A stretch of DNA of 64,000 bases from Glaesserella australis. Its GTDB lineage: Bacteria > Pseudomonadota > Gammaproteobacteria > Enterobacterales > Pasteurellaceae. The position numbers and the translations under genes are program-made. Below, one piece after another: positions 32,847-42,075 of this stretch (the first letter of the stretch is position 1; every line of letters starts with the position of its first letter). The DNA is taken from contig NZ_PTPX01000019.1 in NCBI RefSeq assembly GCF_003260095.1, positions 26,576 through 90,575 of the forward strand, written 5' to 3'. Under the pieces are notes generated by a model that saw only the letters and a program-made list of their open reading frames with translations, did no database searches and was not told the origin of the DNA.

Positions 32847-34409
32847 ATGAAGCTACAATCTCTATCATTACAAGCGGTGCGATTTGCCAATTATTTTGCA
32901 AAATTCATATTTTGTATTTGGCTTTTAGCGGGATGTGAAGACAACTCGACATCAACGCTTGATTTAGATCCAAATAGAGAACCACCACGGCCCATGACAA
33001 CGTTAACCAGGGCTATTTATTCAGCACATTTGCAACTTGATCCACATTTTGTCAAAGTATCAGCAGATGCAGCACCTATTCGAGATCTTTTTACTGGCTT
33101 AATGGCGTTCAATGAACAAGGAAACGTGATACCCGCTCTTGCTCGTGAATGGTTTAGTGATGATGGTAAAAATTGGCTTTTTATTTTAGATGAAAATAGA
33201 AGATGGTCGAATGGTGAGCCTGTTACTGCATCAGATTTTGTCGCAAGCTGGCAGAGATTAGTTAACCCTAGCAATCAATCTCCCTTAGCAAATTATCTAA
33301 TTTACATGGGGATAGAACATGCAAAAGCGATTTTGCAAGGTGAAGCGAAGATTGAAACATTAGGTGTAAAAGCATTAAATTCACATACGCTACAAATCAC
33401 TTTACATCAGGTAAATCGACAATTACCACAAATGCTTGCTCATTCTGCGTTATTACCAACTTATCAGGGTAAAAAAACAGAGTATGCTCAACTTCCAGTG
33501 ACGAATGGCGCTTATAAAGTTAATCTTATCGAAAAAGGGCGTTTACAGTTACAAGCAGTAACGCCTGAATTGCCTTTTCAACAGGTCATCTATCAGTTAA
33601 TTACAACCGTTCAGAACCCAAATAGATTTGATATTATTGAAAATCCTTTGCCAAACTATACTCGGGATGTTAAGGCTTTTCCTAGGTTATGTAATTATTT
33701 TTATGAATTTAATTTTAATGACCCCGCATTACAGAAATTAGAAGCAAGGCAAGCAATTAGGGCGATGGTTTCACCAGCAGAAATTAGCCGGGGTTTTGGT
33801 ATTCCAAATCATTTACCTCTTCCTAAAACATTGGTACCACAGCAAGATCGTATTATCTCTACGACGAGTTCTGAGCAACTTTTAAATAGTATGGGAATCT
33901 CAGCATCGCAACCTTTGAAATTAAAAATTACTCATGATAATGATGGAATACATAGCGATATAGCGAATAAGATGGCATTAATGCTTAGTCGTTCAGATAT
34001 GTTTAGAGTTGAATTAGAAGAGCTAAATTGGCAACAGTTTTTAACAAAGAGAGAACAACAGAATTTTCAACTGATACGCTCTGGATGGTGTTCAGATTAT
34101 GATGATGCACTCTCATTCTTAAATCAGTTTTATTCATCAAGTCCAGACAATAAGAGTGGTTATAAAAATGAGTATGTTGATCAGTTATTGACACAGCTTA
34201 ATATAGAGAATCTAACACCTGAACAACGTTCACAATTGGTGATAAGTGTTATACATCAATTAGAAAAAGATGTTGCTGTGTTACCATTATTTCAATATCA
34301 ACGTCGTGTGAGTATCGATCCTAGTCTCTATGGATATGATTTAAATAATGCTAGCGAAGTAATTTATAGTAAAGATTTATATCGTCAATACAACAATAAG
34401 GATAAGTAA
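32847..34409 (+). CDS. OppA/SapA-like periplasmic peptide-binding lipoprotein
   Basis: The 520-residue protein has a signal peptide with lipobox LAGC (Cys about residue 30) and the SBP_bac_5 fold. RDLFTGLMAFNEQGNVIPALA, WLFILDENRRWSNGEPVTASD and the C-terminal WCSDYDDALSFLNQF are typical of OppA-type receptors. It resembles the orphan H. influenzae HI_0213 protein, with no ABC permease genes next to it. It may feed peptides to the Opp system. An uptake signal core lies at its 5' end. Its stop directly abuts the apbC start. Confidence 0.88.
   Translation: MKLQSLSLQAVRFANYFAKFIFCIWLLAGCEDNSTSTLDLDPNREPPRPMTTLTRAIYSAHLQLDPHFVKVSADAAPIRDLFTGLMAFNEQGNVIPALAREWFSDDGKNWLFILDENRRWSNGEPVTASDFVASWQRLVNPSNQSPLANYLIYMGIEHAKAILQGEAKIETLGVKALNSHTLQITLHQVNRQLPQMLAHSALLPTYQGKKTEYAQLPVTNGAYKVNLIEKGRLQLQAVTPELPFQQVIYQLITTVQNPNRFDIIENPLPNYTRDVKAFPRLCNYFYEFNFNDPALQKLEARQAIRAMVSPAEISRGFGIPNHLPLPKTLVPQQDRIISTTSSEQLLNSMGISASQPLKLKITHDNDGIHSDIANKMALMLSRSDMFRVELEELNWQQFLTKREQQNFQLIRSGWCSDYDDALSFLNQFYSSSPDNKSGYKNEYVDQLLTQLNIENLTPEQRSQLVISVIHQLEKDVAVLPLFQYQRRVSIDPSLYGYDLNNASEVIYSKDLYRQYNNKDK
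32870..32878 (+). repeat. Uptake signal sequence core
   Basis: An exact ACAAGCGGT (Apl-type Pasteurellaceae uptake signal), inside the start of the lipoprotein gene and followed by TTTGCCAA and TTTGCAAAA. It marks DNA preferred for natural transformation. Confidence 0.8.
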
Positions 34410-35507
34410 ATGAATCAACTTACCGAACAGCAACTTGCTGATATTAAAGCGGTTTTACAAGGTTTCCAACATTCAACCTTGCAAAAAGATTTGATTGCAT
34501 TAAACGCATTAAAAAAAGCCGAATTAGGCGGTGGGATTTTACGTCTTGAGTTCACAATGCCATTTGCGTGGAACAGTGGATTTGAGCAACTCAAAGCAAC
34601 AACGGAAGCGAAACTCAAGGAAGTGAGCGGTGCAAGCGGTGTGAAATGGGTACTAAATTACCAAATTGCTACCTTAAAACGTGCTAACAATCACCCTGCG
34701 GTAAACGGCGTGAAAAATATCATCGCTGTCACATCGGGCAAAGGCGGTGTGGGCAAATCGACCACCTCCGTAAACCTTGCTTTAGCCCTGAAAGCACAAG
34801 GGGCGAGAGTGGGGATTTTAGATGCGGATATCTACGGACCGTCTATTCCACATATGTTAGGAGCAGCTAACCAACGCCCTGTTTCGCCAGATAACAAGCA
34901 CATCACCCCGATTGAAGCTCACGGCTTGTACTCAAATTCTATCGGCTATTTAATGGAGCCTGATAACGCAACCATTTGGCGTGGTCCAATGGCGAGCAGT
35001 GCTTTAAGCCAACTATTGCAAGAGACGTGGTGGCCAGATTTAGACTACTTAGTGATCGATATGCCGCCAGGTACAGGCGATATTCAGCTCACCTTATCGC
35101 AACAAATTCCAGTGACTGGAGCTGTTGTGGTCACAACACCACAAGATATTGCATTGCTTGATGCGATCAAAGGGATTTCGATGTTCCAGCGTGTTTCTGT
35201 GCCAGTGTTAGGTATTATCGAAAATATGAGTGTTCATATTTGCGCTAACTGCGGACATCACGAACACCTGTTCGGTACAGGTGGAGCAACCAAAGTTGCC
35301 GAAAAATACCAAACGCAAGTGCTAGGGCAAATGCCATTGCATATCCGCTTGCGTGAAGATTTAGACAACGGCGTACCAACGGTTGCAGCAGACCCAACCC
35401 ACGAAATCAGCCAAGCCTATCTTGATTTAGCTCTTAAAGTTTCAACGGAGCTTTATTGGCAGGGCAGTGTGATCCCGTCTGAAATTATGATTAGGGAAGT
35501 GAAATAA
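34410..35507 (+). CDS. apbC: Iron-sulfur cluster carrier ATPase ApbC (Mrp)
   Basis: The 365-residue protein has an N-terminal MIP18/DUF59-like domain (about 1-95) and the Mrp/NBP35 ATPase domain. The deviant Walker A is TSGKGGVGKSTTSVNLALAL (about 108-127), and the cluster-binding CxxC is CANCGHHEHLFGTGG (about 280-294). It transfers Fe-S clusters to apoproteins. The upstream stop touches its ATG, with AAGGA inside the preceding gene's end, so the two genes are coupled. Confidence 0.96.
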   Translation: MNQLTEQQLADIKAVLQGFQHSTLQKDLIALNALKKAELGGGILRLEFTMPFAWNSGFEQLKATTEAKLKEVSGASGVKWVLNYQIATLKRANNHPAVNGVKNIIAVTSGKGGVGKSTTSVNLALALKAQGARVGILDADIYGPSIPHMLGAANQRPVSPDNKHITPIEAHGLYSNSIGYLMEPDNATIWRGPMASSALSQLLQETWWPDLDYLVIDMPPGTGDIQLTLSQQIPVTGAVVVTTPQDIALLDAIKGISMFQRVSVPVLGIIENMSVHICANCGHHEHLFGTGGATKVAEKYQTQVLGQMPLHIRLREDLDNGVPTVAADPTHEISQAYLDLALKVSTELYWQGSVIPSEIMIREVK

Positions 35508-35542
35508 TCATTGTTGGGGCGAATTATAGGTATATTCAAAAA

Positions 35543-35729
35543 AATTCCCTTCCCCCGTTTACGGGAGGACAAATGCGGCAGCATTTGAGCGTTGGCTTTG
35601 CCAACGACCCGTAGGGTGAGCGAAGCGAATAACGTGCCCGAAGGGCGGAAGGGGGATTTACAACCAAACGAGAGTTAACTTATCCCCCCTCAGCCTTCGG
35701 CAGCTCCCCCCGCAAGCAGGGGGAGCGAA
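35543..35729. repeat. Dispersed palindromic repeat, family 1 (copy 2)
   Basis: Same ends as the copy at 29644 (CCCTTCCCCCGTTTACGGG at the left, CAGCCTTCGGCAGCTCCCC and GCAAGCAGGGGGAGCGAA at the right). Copy 2 has an internal stretch with further small palindromes (GCGTTGGCTTTGCCAACG). It overlaps the 3' end of yhbP on the - strand. Confidence 0.75.
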
Positions 35730-36181
35730 TGGTAGGTATGTTCAAAAAATTCCCTTTCCCACACACTCTTCTTCGCAAACGCCACCTTATTTTCCGTATG
35801 CTTAATTCGGGTAAAGGCAATTTCCCACACATCACTTGGAATCAGCTTTGCAAGCGGATGTTTTTGCCAATAAATTTGCAAAGCGGTCTGTTTTTCTGCT
35901 TCATTTTCAAGACAACGAGCCACCGCTTGAAACTGAATCCCCTCAATCTCCCGAATGTTTTCAGGCTGCCCTGCAATCGTACCTGCGATATGCGGATTAG
36001 CTAACATTCGCTTGCCGTGTTCGGTGGTGGTTTTAGTAAGGACGATCAAGCGGTGAGATTGTTCATCAAAAGCGTAAAAACAACTTGCTGCCCAAATCTC
36101 ATTTTCGCTGTGGCAAGCAAGGCTTACAACGTGATGTTGAGCGATAAATTGAGCGATATGTGCAGGGATTGGGTTTGCCAT
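35690..36181 (-). CDS. yhbP: YhbP-like (UPF0306) flavin-binding-fold protein
   Basis: The 163-residue protein has the split-barrel pyridoxamine-phosphate-oxidase-like fold: IAQHHVVSLACHSENEIWAASCFYAF is the typical N-terminal strand region, then a TTTEHGKRM region. The family is UPF0306, whose role is unknown. The start at 36181 shares one base with the ubiX stop. The last 12 or so codons (ending PLLAGGAAEG) and the stop codon come from the family 1 repeat, so the native C-terminus has been replaced. Confidence 0.87.
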   Translation of the reverse strand: MANPIPAHIAQFIAQHHVVSLACHSENEIWAASCFYAFDEQSHRLIVLTKTTTEHGKRMLANPHIAGTIAGQPENIREIEGIQFQAVARCLENEAEKQTALQIYWQKHPLAKLIPSDVWEIAFTRIKHTENKVAFAKKSVWEREFFEHTYHSLPLLAGGAAEG

Positions 36182-36747
36182 TATTTGCCCGTCCAACGTG
36201 GAATATCCAGTTCCAAATCAAACATATCCAACGCACGGGCAACGCTGTGAGTCACAATTTCATCAACGCTTTTCGGCTGATGATACAGGGCTGGCACAGG
36301 TGGAAAGATGATTCCGCCCATTTCGGTGACTTTTCGCATATTATCCAAATGGGTCAAATGCAACGGTGTTTCTCTCACCATTAACACCAATTTCCGCCGT
36401 TCTTTCAGCACCACGTCCGCTGCACGTGTAAGCAAACTATCGCTAAAGCCATGAGCGACAGACGCAAGCGTCCGCATTGAGCAAGGGGCGATCAACATTC
36501 CCATTGTCTTAAACGAACCACTGGCAATAGACGCACCGAGATTGTGAATAGGGTGAACCACGTCAGCAAGGGCAAGAAGCTGTTCTTCGCTGATGTCCGT
36601 TTCATATTGACGAGTCAATTCTGCCCCTTTTGAAATCACTAAATGGGTTTCGATCTGTTCAAGCGGTTTTAATAATTCAAGGGCTTTGTAGCCGTATTGA
36701 AAGCCACTTGCACCGCTAATGCCGATGATGATGCGTTTATTTGACAT
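36181..36747 (-). CDS. ubiX: Flavin prenyltransferase UbiX
   Basis: UbiX (188 residues) makes prenylated FMN, the cofactor of the decarboxylase UbiD in ubiquinone synthesis. The flavin-binding GISGASGF at the N-terminus, [19 protein letters not shown] and [15 protein letters not shown] in the middle, and [20 protein letters not shown] match the family. Its stop overlaps the yhbP start. ttcA is divergent. No binding site for a regulator was recognised. Confidence 0.96.
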   Translation of the reverse strand: MSNKRIIIGISGASGFQYGYKALELLKPLEQIETHLVISKGAELTRQYETDISEEQLLALADVVHPIHNLGASIASGSFKTMGMLIAPCSMRTLASVAHGFSDSLLTRAADVVLKERRKLVLMVRETPLHLTHLDNMRKVTEMGGIIFPPVPALYHQPKSVDEIVTHSVARALDMFDLELDIPRWTGK

Positions 36748-36838
36748 TTGTTGTTCCTAACTGTCGTGAAAGACTTGAAAAAAATAGTGAAGTGGGTACT
36801 ATGTGCCACTTTGTTTTATTAAAAATTTCAATCAAATT

Positions 36839-37789
36839 ATGCACCAAGACGCAGTTCAAGACACGCAAAAAGAGAAAAAAATTGCCTATAACTTCAATAA
36901 ATTGCAAAAACGCTTACGCCGAAATGTCGGCAATGCGATTGCGGATTTTAATATGATTGAAGACGGCGACAAGGTAATGGTCTGTTTATCGGGCGGTAAA
37001 GATAGCTACACCTTGCTCGATATTTTGCTCAATTTAAGGCTCAATGCCCCGATCCATTTTGACATTGTGGCGGTCAATTTAGACCAAAAACAGCCAGGCT
37101 TCCCTGAACACGTTCTGCCTGAATACCTTGAGAGTATCGGCGTTGAATACAAAATTGTTGAGGAAAATACCTATGGTATCGTGAAAGAGAAAATTCCTGA
37201 AGGTAAAACGACGTGTTCGCTCTGTTCTCGTTTACGTCGTGGGATTTTGTATCGCACCGCAACGGAGCTTGGGGCAACCAAAATCGCTTTAGGGCATCAC
37301 CGTGATGATATGCTTGAAACGCTGTTTTTGAATATGTTTTACGGTGGAAAGCTCAAATCAATGCCACCGAAACTGATTAGCGATGACGGAAAACAGATCG
37401 TGATCCGACCGCTTGCGTACTGCAAAGAGAAAGATATTGAGAAATATGCGGTGGCGAAACAGTTCCCGATTATTCCGTGTAATTTATGTGGCTCACAGCC
37501 AAATTTACAGCGTCAGGTAGTGAAAGAGATGTTGCAAATGTGGGATCGTCAATATCCAGGACGAATTGAAACGATGTTTGCGGCGTTGCAAAATGTCGCT
37601 CCGTCACACTTATGCGATCCAAATCTGTTTGATTTTAAAGGCATTAAACGTGGTCAGCTGATTGACGGCGTGGAGGGCGATATTGCCTTTGATAAAGCAG
37701 AGATTCCATCTGTGCCTGTGGTGCAAGAGGAAGATGATGGTAATGAGTATGCGGAAAGCGGTTTAATTCAAATTAAAGCGGTAAGTTAG
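36839..37789 (+). CDS. ttcA: tRNA 2-thiocytidine(32) synthetase
   Basis: TtcA (316 residues) thiolates cytidine 32 of several tRNAs. The PP-loop ATPase motif [14 protein letters not shown] and two Cys pairs ([12 protein letters not shown] and [11 protein letters not shown]) that hold its Fe-S cluster are present. The open frame begins at 36803, but the ATG at 36839 gives the usual length; no strong SD is seen for either. The gene ends with an acidic tail. Divergent from ubiX. Confidence 0.95.
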   Translation: MHQDAVQDTQKEKKIAYNFNKLQKRLRRNVGNAIADFNMIEDGDKVMVCLSGGKDSYTLLDILLNLRLNAPIHFDIVAVNLDQKQPGFPEHVLPEYLESIGVEYKIVEENTYGIVKEKIPEGKTTCSLCSRLRRGILYRTATELGATKIALGHHRDDMLETLFLNMFYGGKLKSMPPKLISDDGKQIVIRPLAYCKEKDIEKYAVAKQFPIIPCNLCGSQPNLQRQVVKEMLQMWDRQYPGRIETMFAALQNVAPSHLCDPNLFDFKGIKRGQLIDGVEGDIAFDKAEIPSVPVVQEEDDGNEYAESGLIQIKAVS

Positions 37790-37877
37790 TCGAAAAAATT
37801 TACAAAAAACGTAATAAACCGTTTGCTTTTCGTTTTTTTCTACGATATATTTCGGTACATTCAATTTTGGAGCTACT

Positions 37878-37925
37878 ATGAACACTTTCTCAAGAAACCA
37901 CCATCATCACCATTTACCTGAATAA
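37878..37925 (+). CDS. hisL: Histidine attenuator leader peptide (MNTFSRNHHHHHLPE)
   Basis: A 15-codon reading frame with five consecutive histidine codons (CAC CAT CAT CAC CAT), an ATG preceded by GGAG, and a stop at 37923. It is the sensor of a classic transcription attenuator. When charged tRNA-His is scarce, the ribosome stalls on the His run and the downstream antiterminator forms. It controls not the his biosynthesis genes but the YuiF-like transporter that follows. Confidence 0.93.
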   Translation: MNTFSRNHHHHHLPE

Positions 37926-37946
37926 TCTTTCGGGCATTTGGCGTGT

Positions 37947-38038
37947 TCGGAAGAAACTTCCGAGCGGTGCAAAGTGAGAGTAGATCTAAAAACAATTTCC
38001 ACCCCTTCGGAAGATGATTTCGAAGGGGTTATTTTTTA
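37947..38038 (+). promoter_or_regulatory. Histidine-responsive attenuator with terminator
   Basis: CTTCCGA (37957-37963) can pair with TCGGAAG upstream (37947-37953) or with an identical TCGGAAG (38007-38013) downstream. The downstream copy overlaps the left arm of a strong terminator, CCCCTTCG (38002-38009) with CGAAGGGG (38021-38028), followed by TTATTTTTT. This gives the pause hairpin, antiterminator and terminator of a textbook attenuator. Confidence 0.9.
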
Positions 38039-38093
38039 TCTCTTAGAATTGAATAAAGGTTTTATTTTGTATTTACATTAAGAGGAAAACACA

Positions 38094-39470
38094 ATGTTAT
38101 TATCCAACGATGTGGTCATCTCAATTATCGTGTTACTCGCATTGAGTTTGTTGCGAATTAACGTGGTCATTGCGTTGATTATTTCCGCACTAACCTGCGG
38201 TATTTTAGGCAATTCTGGCAACGGAATGGCATTAGGAGAAGCTTTAACCGCAACAATCAAAAGCTTCACAGGAGGCTTAGGCGGTGGTGCTGAAACTGCA
38301 ATGAACTATGCGGTTCTTGGGGCTTTTGCAGTAGCGTTATCAAAATCTGGGGTAACAGATTTACTGGCTTACAAGATCATACAATCTTTTGGTAAACGTC
38401 CTTCCGGTCGTTCTGTCTTTTGGTTTAAGTACGTTGTATTATTTACTTTAGTTGCCTTCGCAATGGCGTCACAAAACGTGATTCCAGTCCACATTGCATT
38501 TATTCCTATTGTTGTTCCGCCTCTACTTAGTGTGATGAACCAACTGAAAATTGACCGCCGTGCAGTCGCTTGTGCATTAACTTTTGGCTTAACAGCAACT
38601 TATATGTTGATTCCTGCTGGCTTTGGGCAAATCTTTATTGAAAATATTCTAGTGAAAAATATCAATCAAGCAGGTCAAGCATTCAATTTAGTGACAAATA
38701 CAGCGGAAGTGACTAAAGCGATGTTTATTCCTGTTTTAGGGATGATCGCAGGTTTGTTCCTTGCACTATTTGTGACTTACCGTAAGCCACGTTCTTATGT
38801 AGAAGATAAACCTGAACCAACGGCAGATGATATTGCTCAACGTGTAGCGAATGTCAAACCATTCCACATTGGCATAAGTATTGCTGCTATCGTTGCAACC
38901 TGTTTTGTCCAACTTTCAACGAACTCAACGGTGTTAGGCGGCTTAGTCGGTTTAATCATCTTTGCATTAGGTGGTGTATTCAAACTTAAACAAAGTAACG
39001 ATATTTTCCAAGATGGCTTACGTTTAATGGCGATGATCGGTTTTGTAATGATTGCAGCCTCAGGTTATGCAAACGTGGTAAATTCAACAGGCGGTGTAGC
39101 TGAGTTAGTTGAGGGCTTAAAAGGCTCAATTGGTAGTAAGGAAATGGCGGCATTCTTAATGTTACTTGTTGGTTTATTGATTACTATGGGTATTGGTTCT
39201 TCATTTTCAACAGTTCCTATTATTGCTTCTATTTATGTGCCTTTGTGTATTTCTTTCGGTTTCTCACCGCTTGCAACGGTTTCTATCGTGGGTGTTGCCG
39301 CAGCATTAGGGGACGCAGGTTCACCAGCATCTGATTCAACCTTAGGTCCAACATCAGGATTAAATGCAGACGGCAAACACGATCACATTTGGGATTCTGT
39401 CGTTCCAACCTTTATCCACTATAACATTCCGTTATTAGTCTTTGGTTGGGTTGCTGCGATGATTTTATAG
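38094..39470 (+). CDS. YuiF-type transporter, probable histidine permease
   Basis: The 458-residue protein has about 12 membrane helices and belongs to the Na+/H+ antiporter-like YuiF/NhaC superfamily (GGAETAMNYAVLGAFAVALSK, and LGDAGSPASDSTLGPTSGLN near the end). Automated annotation would call it a Na+/H+ antiporter. The attenuator with five His codons directly upstream points to histidine as the substrate, agreeing with published predictions for YuiF-like genes in Pasteurellaceae. AAGAGGA precedes the ATG. A hairpin terminator follows. Confidence 0.9.
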   Translation: MLLSNDVVISIIVLLALSLLRINVVIALIISALTCGILGNSGNGMALGEALTATIKSFTGGLGGGAETAMNYAVLGAFAVALSKSGVTDLLAYKIIQSFGKRPSGRSVFWFKYVVLFTLVAFAMASQNVIPVHIAFIPIVVPPLLSVMNQLKIDRRAVACALTFGLTATYMLIPAGFGQIFIENILVKNINQAGQAFNLVTNTAEVTKAMFIPVLGMIAGLFLALFVTYRKPRSYVEDKPEPTADDIAQRVANVKPFHIGISIAAIVATCFVQLSTNSTVLGGLVGLIIFALGGVFKLKQSNDIFQDGLRLMAMIGFVMIAASGYANVVNSTGGVAELVEGLKGSIGSKEMAAFLMLLVGLLITMGIGSSFSTVPIIASIYVPLCISFGFSPLATVSIVGVAAALGDAGSPASDSTLGPTSGLNADGKHDHIWDSVVPTFIHYNIPLLVFGWVAAMIL

Positions 39471-39484
39471 AAAAATCCCCCTAG

Positions 39485-39512
39485 CCCCCCTTTTTCAAAG
39501 GGGGGAATTTTA
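39485..39512 (+). terminator. Terminator of the YuiF-like gene
   Basis: CCCCCCTTT-TTC-AAAGGGGGG followed by AATTTTATT, 15 bases after the stop codon. Confidence 0.85.
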
Positions 39513-39519
39513 TTAAAGG

Positions 39520-39603
39520 TAGGGACACACTGCGTGTGTCCGTCTAATTTATATTTTGCATTAAAGGCGATATTCAGCGGACACACGCAGTGTGTCCCTA
39601 CAA
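39520..39603. repeat. Dispersed palindromic repeat, family 2 (copy 1)
   Basis: GTAGGGACACACTGCGTGTG/TCCG at the left and CGGACACACGCAGTGTGTCC/CTAC at the right are inverted arms of about 24 bases around a 34-base centre ending GATATTCAG. A second copy with differing but self-consistent arms lies at 58134-58216. It occupies the gap between the YuiF-like gene and xthA. Confidence 0.8.
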
Positions 39604-39627
39604 TTCATTTCAAATAGAAAGGATAAT

Positions 39628-40431
39628 ATGAAATTCATCTCTTTTAATATCAACGGCTTACGAGCAAGACCCCACCAGCTTGAAGCTCTAATTGAAAAAC
39701 ACCAACCTGATGTTATTGGCTTACAAGAAATCAAAGTGGCTGACGAAGATTTCCCTTATGATTTGGTGAATCACCTTGGTTATCACGTGTTTCATCACGG
39801 ACAAAAAGGGCATTACGGCGTGGCACTTTTAACCAAAAATCAACCGCTTGCGGTACGTAAAGGCTTTCCAACGGACGAAGCCGATGCACAAAAGCGAATG
39901 ATTATGGCAGATCTTGAAACACCATTTGGCATGCTAACGGTGTTAAACGGCTATTTCCCACAAGGCGAAAACCGTAGCCACGAAACGAAATTCCCTGCGA
40001 AAGAAAAATTCTATGCAGATTTACAGCGTTATTTGGAAGCCGAGCTTAAGCCTGAAAATCCGATTGTGATTATGGGCGATATGAACATTAGCCCGACAGA
40101 TTTAGATATCGGTATCGGTGAAGTAAACCGTAAACGCTGGTTGCGTGACGGAAAATGTTCTTTCTTACCTGAAGAACGTGAGTGGTTAGGGCGTTTACAT
40201 GGTTATGGTCTAATTGATACTTTCCGAGCAATGAACCCAACGACTGAAGACAAATTTTCGTGGTTTGATTATCGCTCTAAAGGTTTTGATGATAACCGTG
40301 GGTTACGCATTGATTTAGTATTAGCATCAACCATGTTAGCAGAACGTTGTGTTGAAACAGGGATCGATTTAGAGATTCGAGCAATGGATAAACCTTCCGA
40401 TCACGCTCCTGTTTGGGCTGTGTTTAAATAA
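39628..40431 (+). CDS. xthA: Exodeoxyribonuclease III
   Basis: XthA (267 residues) is the major AP endonuclease and 3' exonuclease in base excision repair. The signatures [38 protein letters not shown] and the final SDHAPVW are all present. The frame is open from 39592, but AAAGGA and the conserved [10 protein letters not shown] place the start at 39628. It is monocistronic by context. Confidence 0.97.
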   Translation: MKFISFNINGLRARPHQLEALIEKHQPDVIGLQEIKVADEDFPYDLVNHLGYHVFHHGQKGHYGVALLTKNQPLAVRKGFPTDEADAQKRMIMADLETPFGMLTVLNGYFPQGENRSHETKFPAKEKFYADLQRYLEAELKPENPIVIMGDMNISPTDLDIGIGEVNRKRWLRDGKCSFLPEEREWLGRLHGYGLIDTFRAMNPTTEDKFSWFDYRSKGFDDNRGLRIDLVLASTMLAERCVETGIDLEIRAMDKPSDHAPVWAVFK

Positions 40432-40441
40432 AACATTATTA

Positions 40442-40466
40442 GTAGGGTGGGCTTCCTAGCCCACCA
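40442..40466. repeat. Dispersed GTAGGGTGGG-type repeat (copy 2)
   Basis: GTAGGGTGGGCTTCCTAGCC-CACCATTC is a short hairpin (GGTGGGC/GCCCACC) after xthA, related to copies at 29543 and 51517. It may act as a terminator. Confidence 0.55.
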
Positions 40467-40503
40467 TTCAATTTTTCTTTATACGCTTCTCATTTTTAGG
40501 CAA

Positions 40504-40512
40504 ACAAGCGGT
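40504..40512 (+). repeat. Uptake signal sequence core
   Basis: An exact ACAAGCGGT followed by CA, with TTTTGCAAA about 20 bases on, the full Apl-type uptake signal layout. It lies between xthA and the first tyrP. Confidence 0.85.
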
Positions 40513-40672
40513 CAGTTTTAATAAAAATTTTGCAAATCTTTTTGCGAAAAATCAAAGTTGTAAACATATCATTCCATTTTAAAATTATTTTGTCATTTCT
40601 AGCGACATTTTCTCGCAAAATATTGAATTTTGATTACAATGCCTTGTTCATTTTTATTGACAGAGAGATTGT

Positions 40673-41887
40673 ATGAAAAACAAAACATTAGGTAGTACGC
40701 TGATTATCGCAGGTACGACGATTGGTGCGGGAATGTTGGCTATGCCATTAACATCCGCAGGAATAGGCTTTGGATTTACAGTTGCATTGTTAATCGGTCT
40801 TTGGCTATTACTCTGCTTTAGTGCTTTACTATTTGTTGAAGTGTATCAAACTGTTGACAGTGATGCTGGGCTAGGCACTTTAGCTGAAAAATATTACGGT
40901 ACCTTTGGACGTGTAATTTCAACATCGGTATTGATTATTTTCCTGTATGCAATTCTTTCTGCCTATGTTTCAGGCGGGAGTTCTATTTTAGCGGCATTTC
41001 TTCCGACCATTATTGATGCAGAAACCACAACACGTATTGCGGGTGTGATTTTTACGGTGGTTTTTGGTGCCTTTATTATCTTAGGGACTAAGAGCGTTGA
41101 TGCCATTAATCGCCTGTTATTTACTACAAAAATTCTCGCCTTTATTTTAGTTCTTTGTCTATTATTACCGAAAGTCTCTGTCGATAATTTACTTGAAATG
41201 CCGATTAATAATTTTCTGTTGATTTCAGCGAGCCCAATTTTCTTTACGTCCTTTGGTTTCCATGGTTCGATCCCAAGTTTAAATAAGTACTTAGAAGGCA
41301 ATGTAAAAGCACTGCGTATTTCGATTGTTGTCGGGACTTCAATTCCATTAATTGCCTATATTTTATGGCAATTGGCAACGCACGGTGTGTTAAGTCAAAC
41401 TGAGTTTTTACAAATTTTAGAAAAAGATCCAACCTTAAATGGTCTAGCCGAAGCAACTCGACAAATTACAGGCAGTTCGATGATTGGGGCAATGGTGCGT
41501 ATTTTCTCTGCGTTAGCGTTAATCACCTCTTTTTTAGGCGTGGCGTTAGGTTTATTTGAAGCGTTAGAAGATTTACTTAAACGCGTAAATATCAATGCAG
41601 GGCGTATTAGTTTAGGGTTATTAACCTTTATTCCTCCAATGTTATTTGCCTTTTTCTATCCAAAAGGATTTATCACTGCATTGGGTTATGCAGGGCAGAT
41701 GTTTGCCTTCTATGCTATCGTTTTACCTATTGCAATGGTTTGGAAATTACGTCGCCAAAATCCTGATTTGCCATACCGAGTAAAAGGCGGGGCAGTGTCT
41801 CTTTGGATTGCTTTGGTGATCGGCATATTTATTGTGATTGTGCCATTCTTAATTGAAAAAGGTTGGTTGCCTCAAGTGGTCGGTTAG
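40673..41887 (+). CDS. tyrP: Aromatic amino acid permease (TyrP family), copy 1
   Basis: The 404-residue protein has 11 predicted helices and belongs to the hydroxy/aromatic amino acid permease family. LIIAGTTIGAGMLAMPLTSAG at the N-terminus is the family signature. It imports tyrosine or tryptophan with protons. It has a close tandem paralogue 190 bases downstream. A TGTAAA half-site like one arm of a TyrR box lies around 40559, but the second arm is not convincing. Confidence 0.92.
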   Translation: MKNKTLGSTLIIAGTTIGAGMLAMPLTSAGIGFGFTVALLIGLWLLLCFSALLFVEVYQTVDSDAGLGTLAEKYYGTFGRVISTSVLIIFLYAILSAYVSGGSSILAAFLPTIIDAETTTRIAGVIFTVVFGAFIILGTKSVDAINRLLFTTKILAFILVLCLLLPKVSVDNLLEMPINNFLLISASPIFFTSFGFHGSIPSLNKYLEGNVKALRISIVVGTSIPLIAYILWQLATHGVLSQTEFLQILEKDPTLNGLAEATRQITGSSMIGAMVRIFSALALITSFLGVALGLFEALEDLLKRVNINAGRISLGLLTFIPPMLFAFFYPKGFITALGYAGQMFAFYAIVLPIAMVWKLRRQNPDLPYRVKGGAVSLWIALVIGIFIVIVPFLIEKGWLPQVVG

Positions 41888-41911
41888 ATTTATCTACGTT
41901 TATCTAGTCTA

Positions 41912-41920
41912 ACAAGCGGT
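41912..41920 (+). repeat. Uptake signal sequence core
   Basis: An exact ACAAGCGGT in the gap between the tyrP copies. A near copy in the opposite direction (ACCGCTTTGT) follows at about 41950, so the pair can form a terminator-like stem. Confidence 0.8.
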
Positions 41921-42075
41921 GAAATCATGGCAATTTTTTGCAAGATCTTACCGCTTTGTTATTTGTATCATAAAAAATTACATCATTTGTAACTATTTGT
42001 TTGCACTGAAAATTTTTCATTACGTTTTAAATTAGCTTTGATAGAATGCCTAAAATTTTTATTTTAGGAGAAGTA

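Noticed and set aside
38094..39470. Plain Na+/H+ antiporter function
   Set aside because: The fold family allows it, but the His-codon attenuator directly upstream argues for histidine transport.
39520..39603. CRISPR-like repeated palindromes
   Set aside because: Only two distant copies exist, with no regular spacers and no cas genes; they are dispersed palindromic elements.
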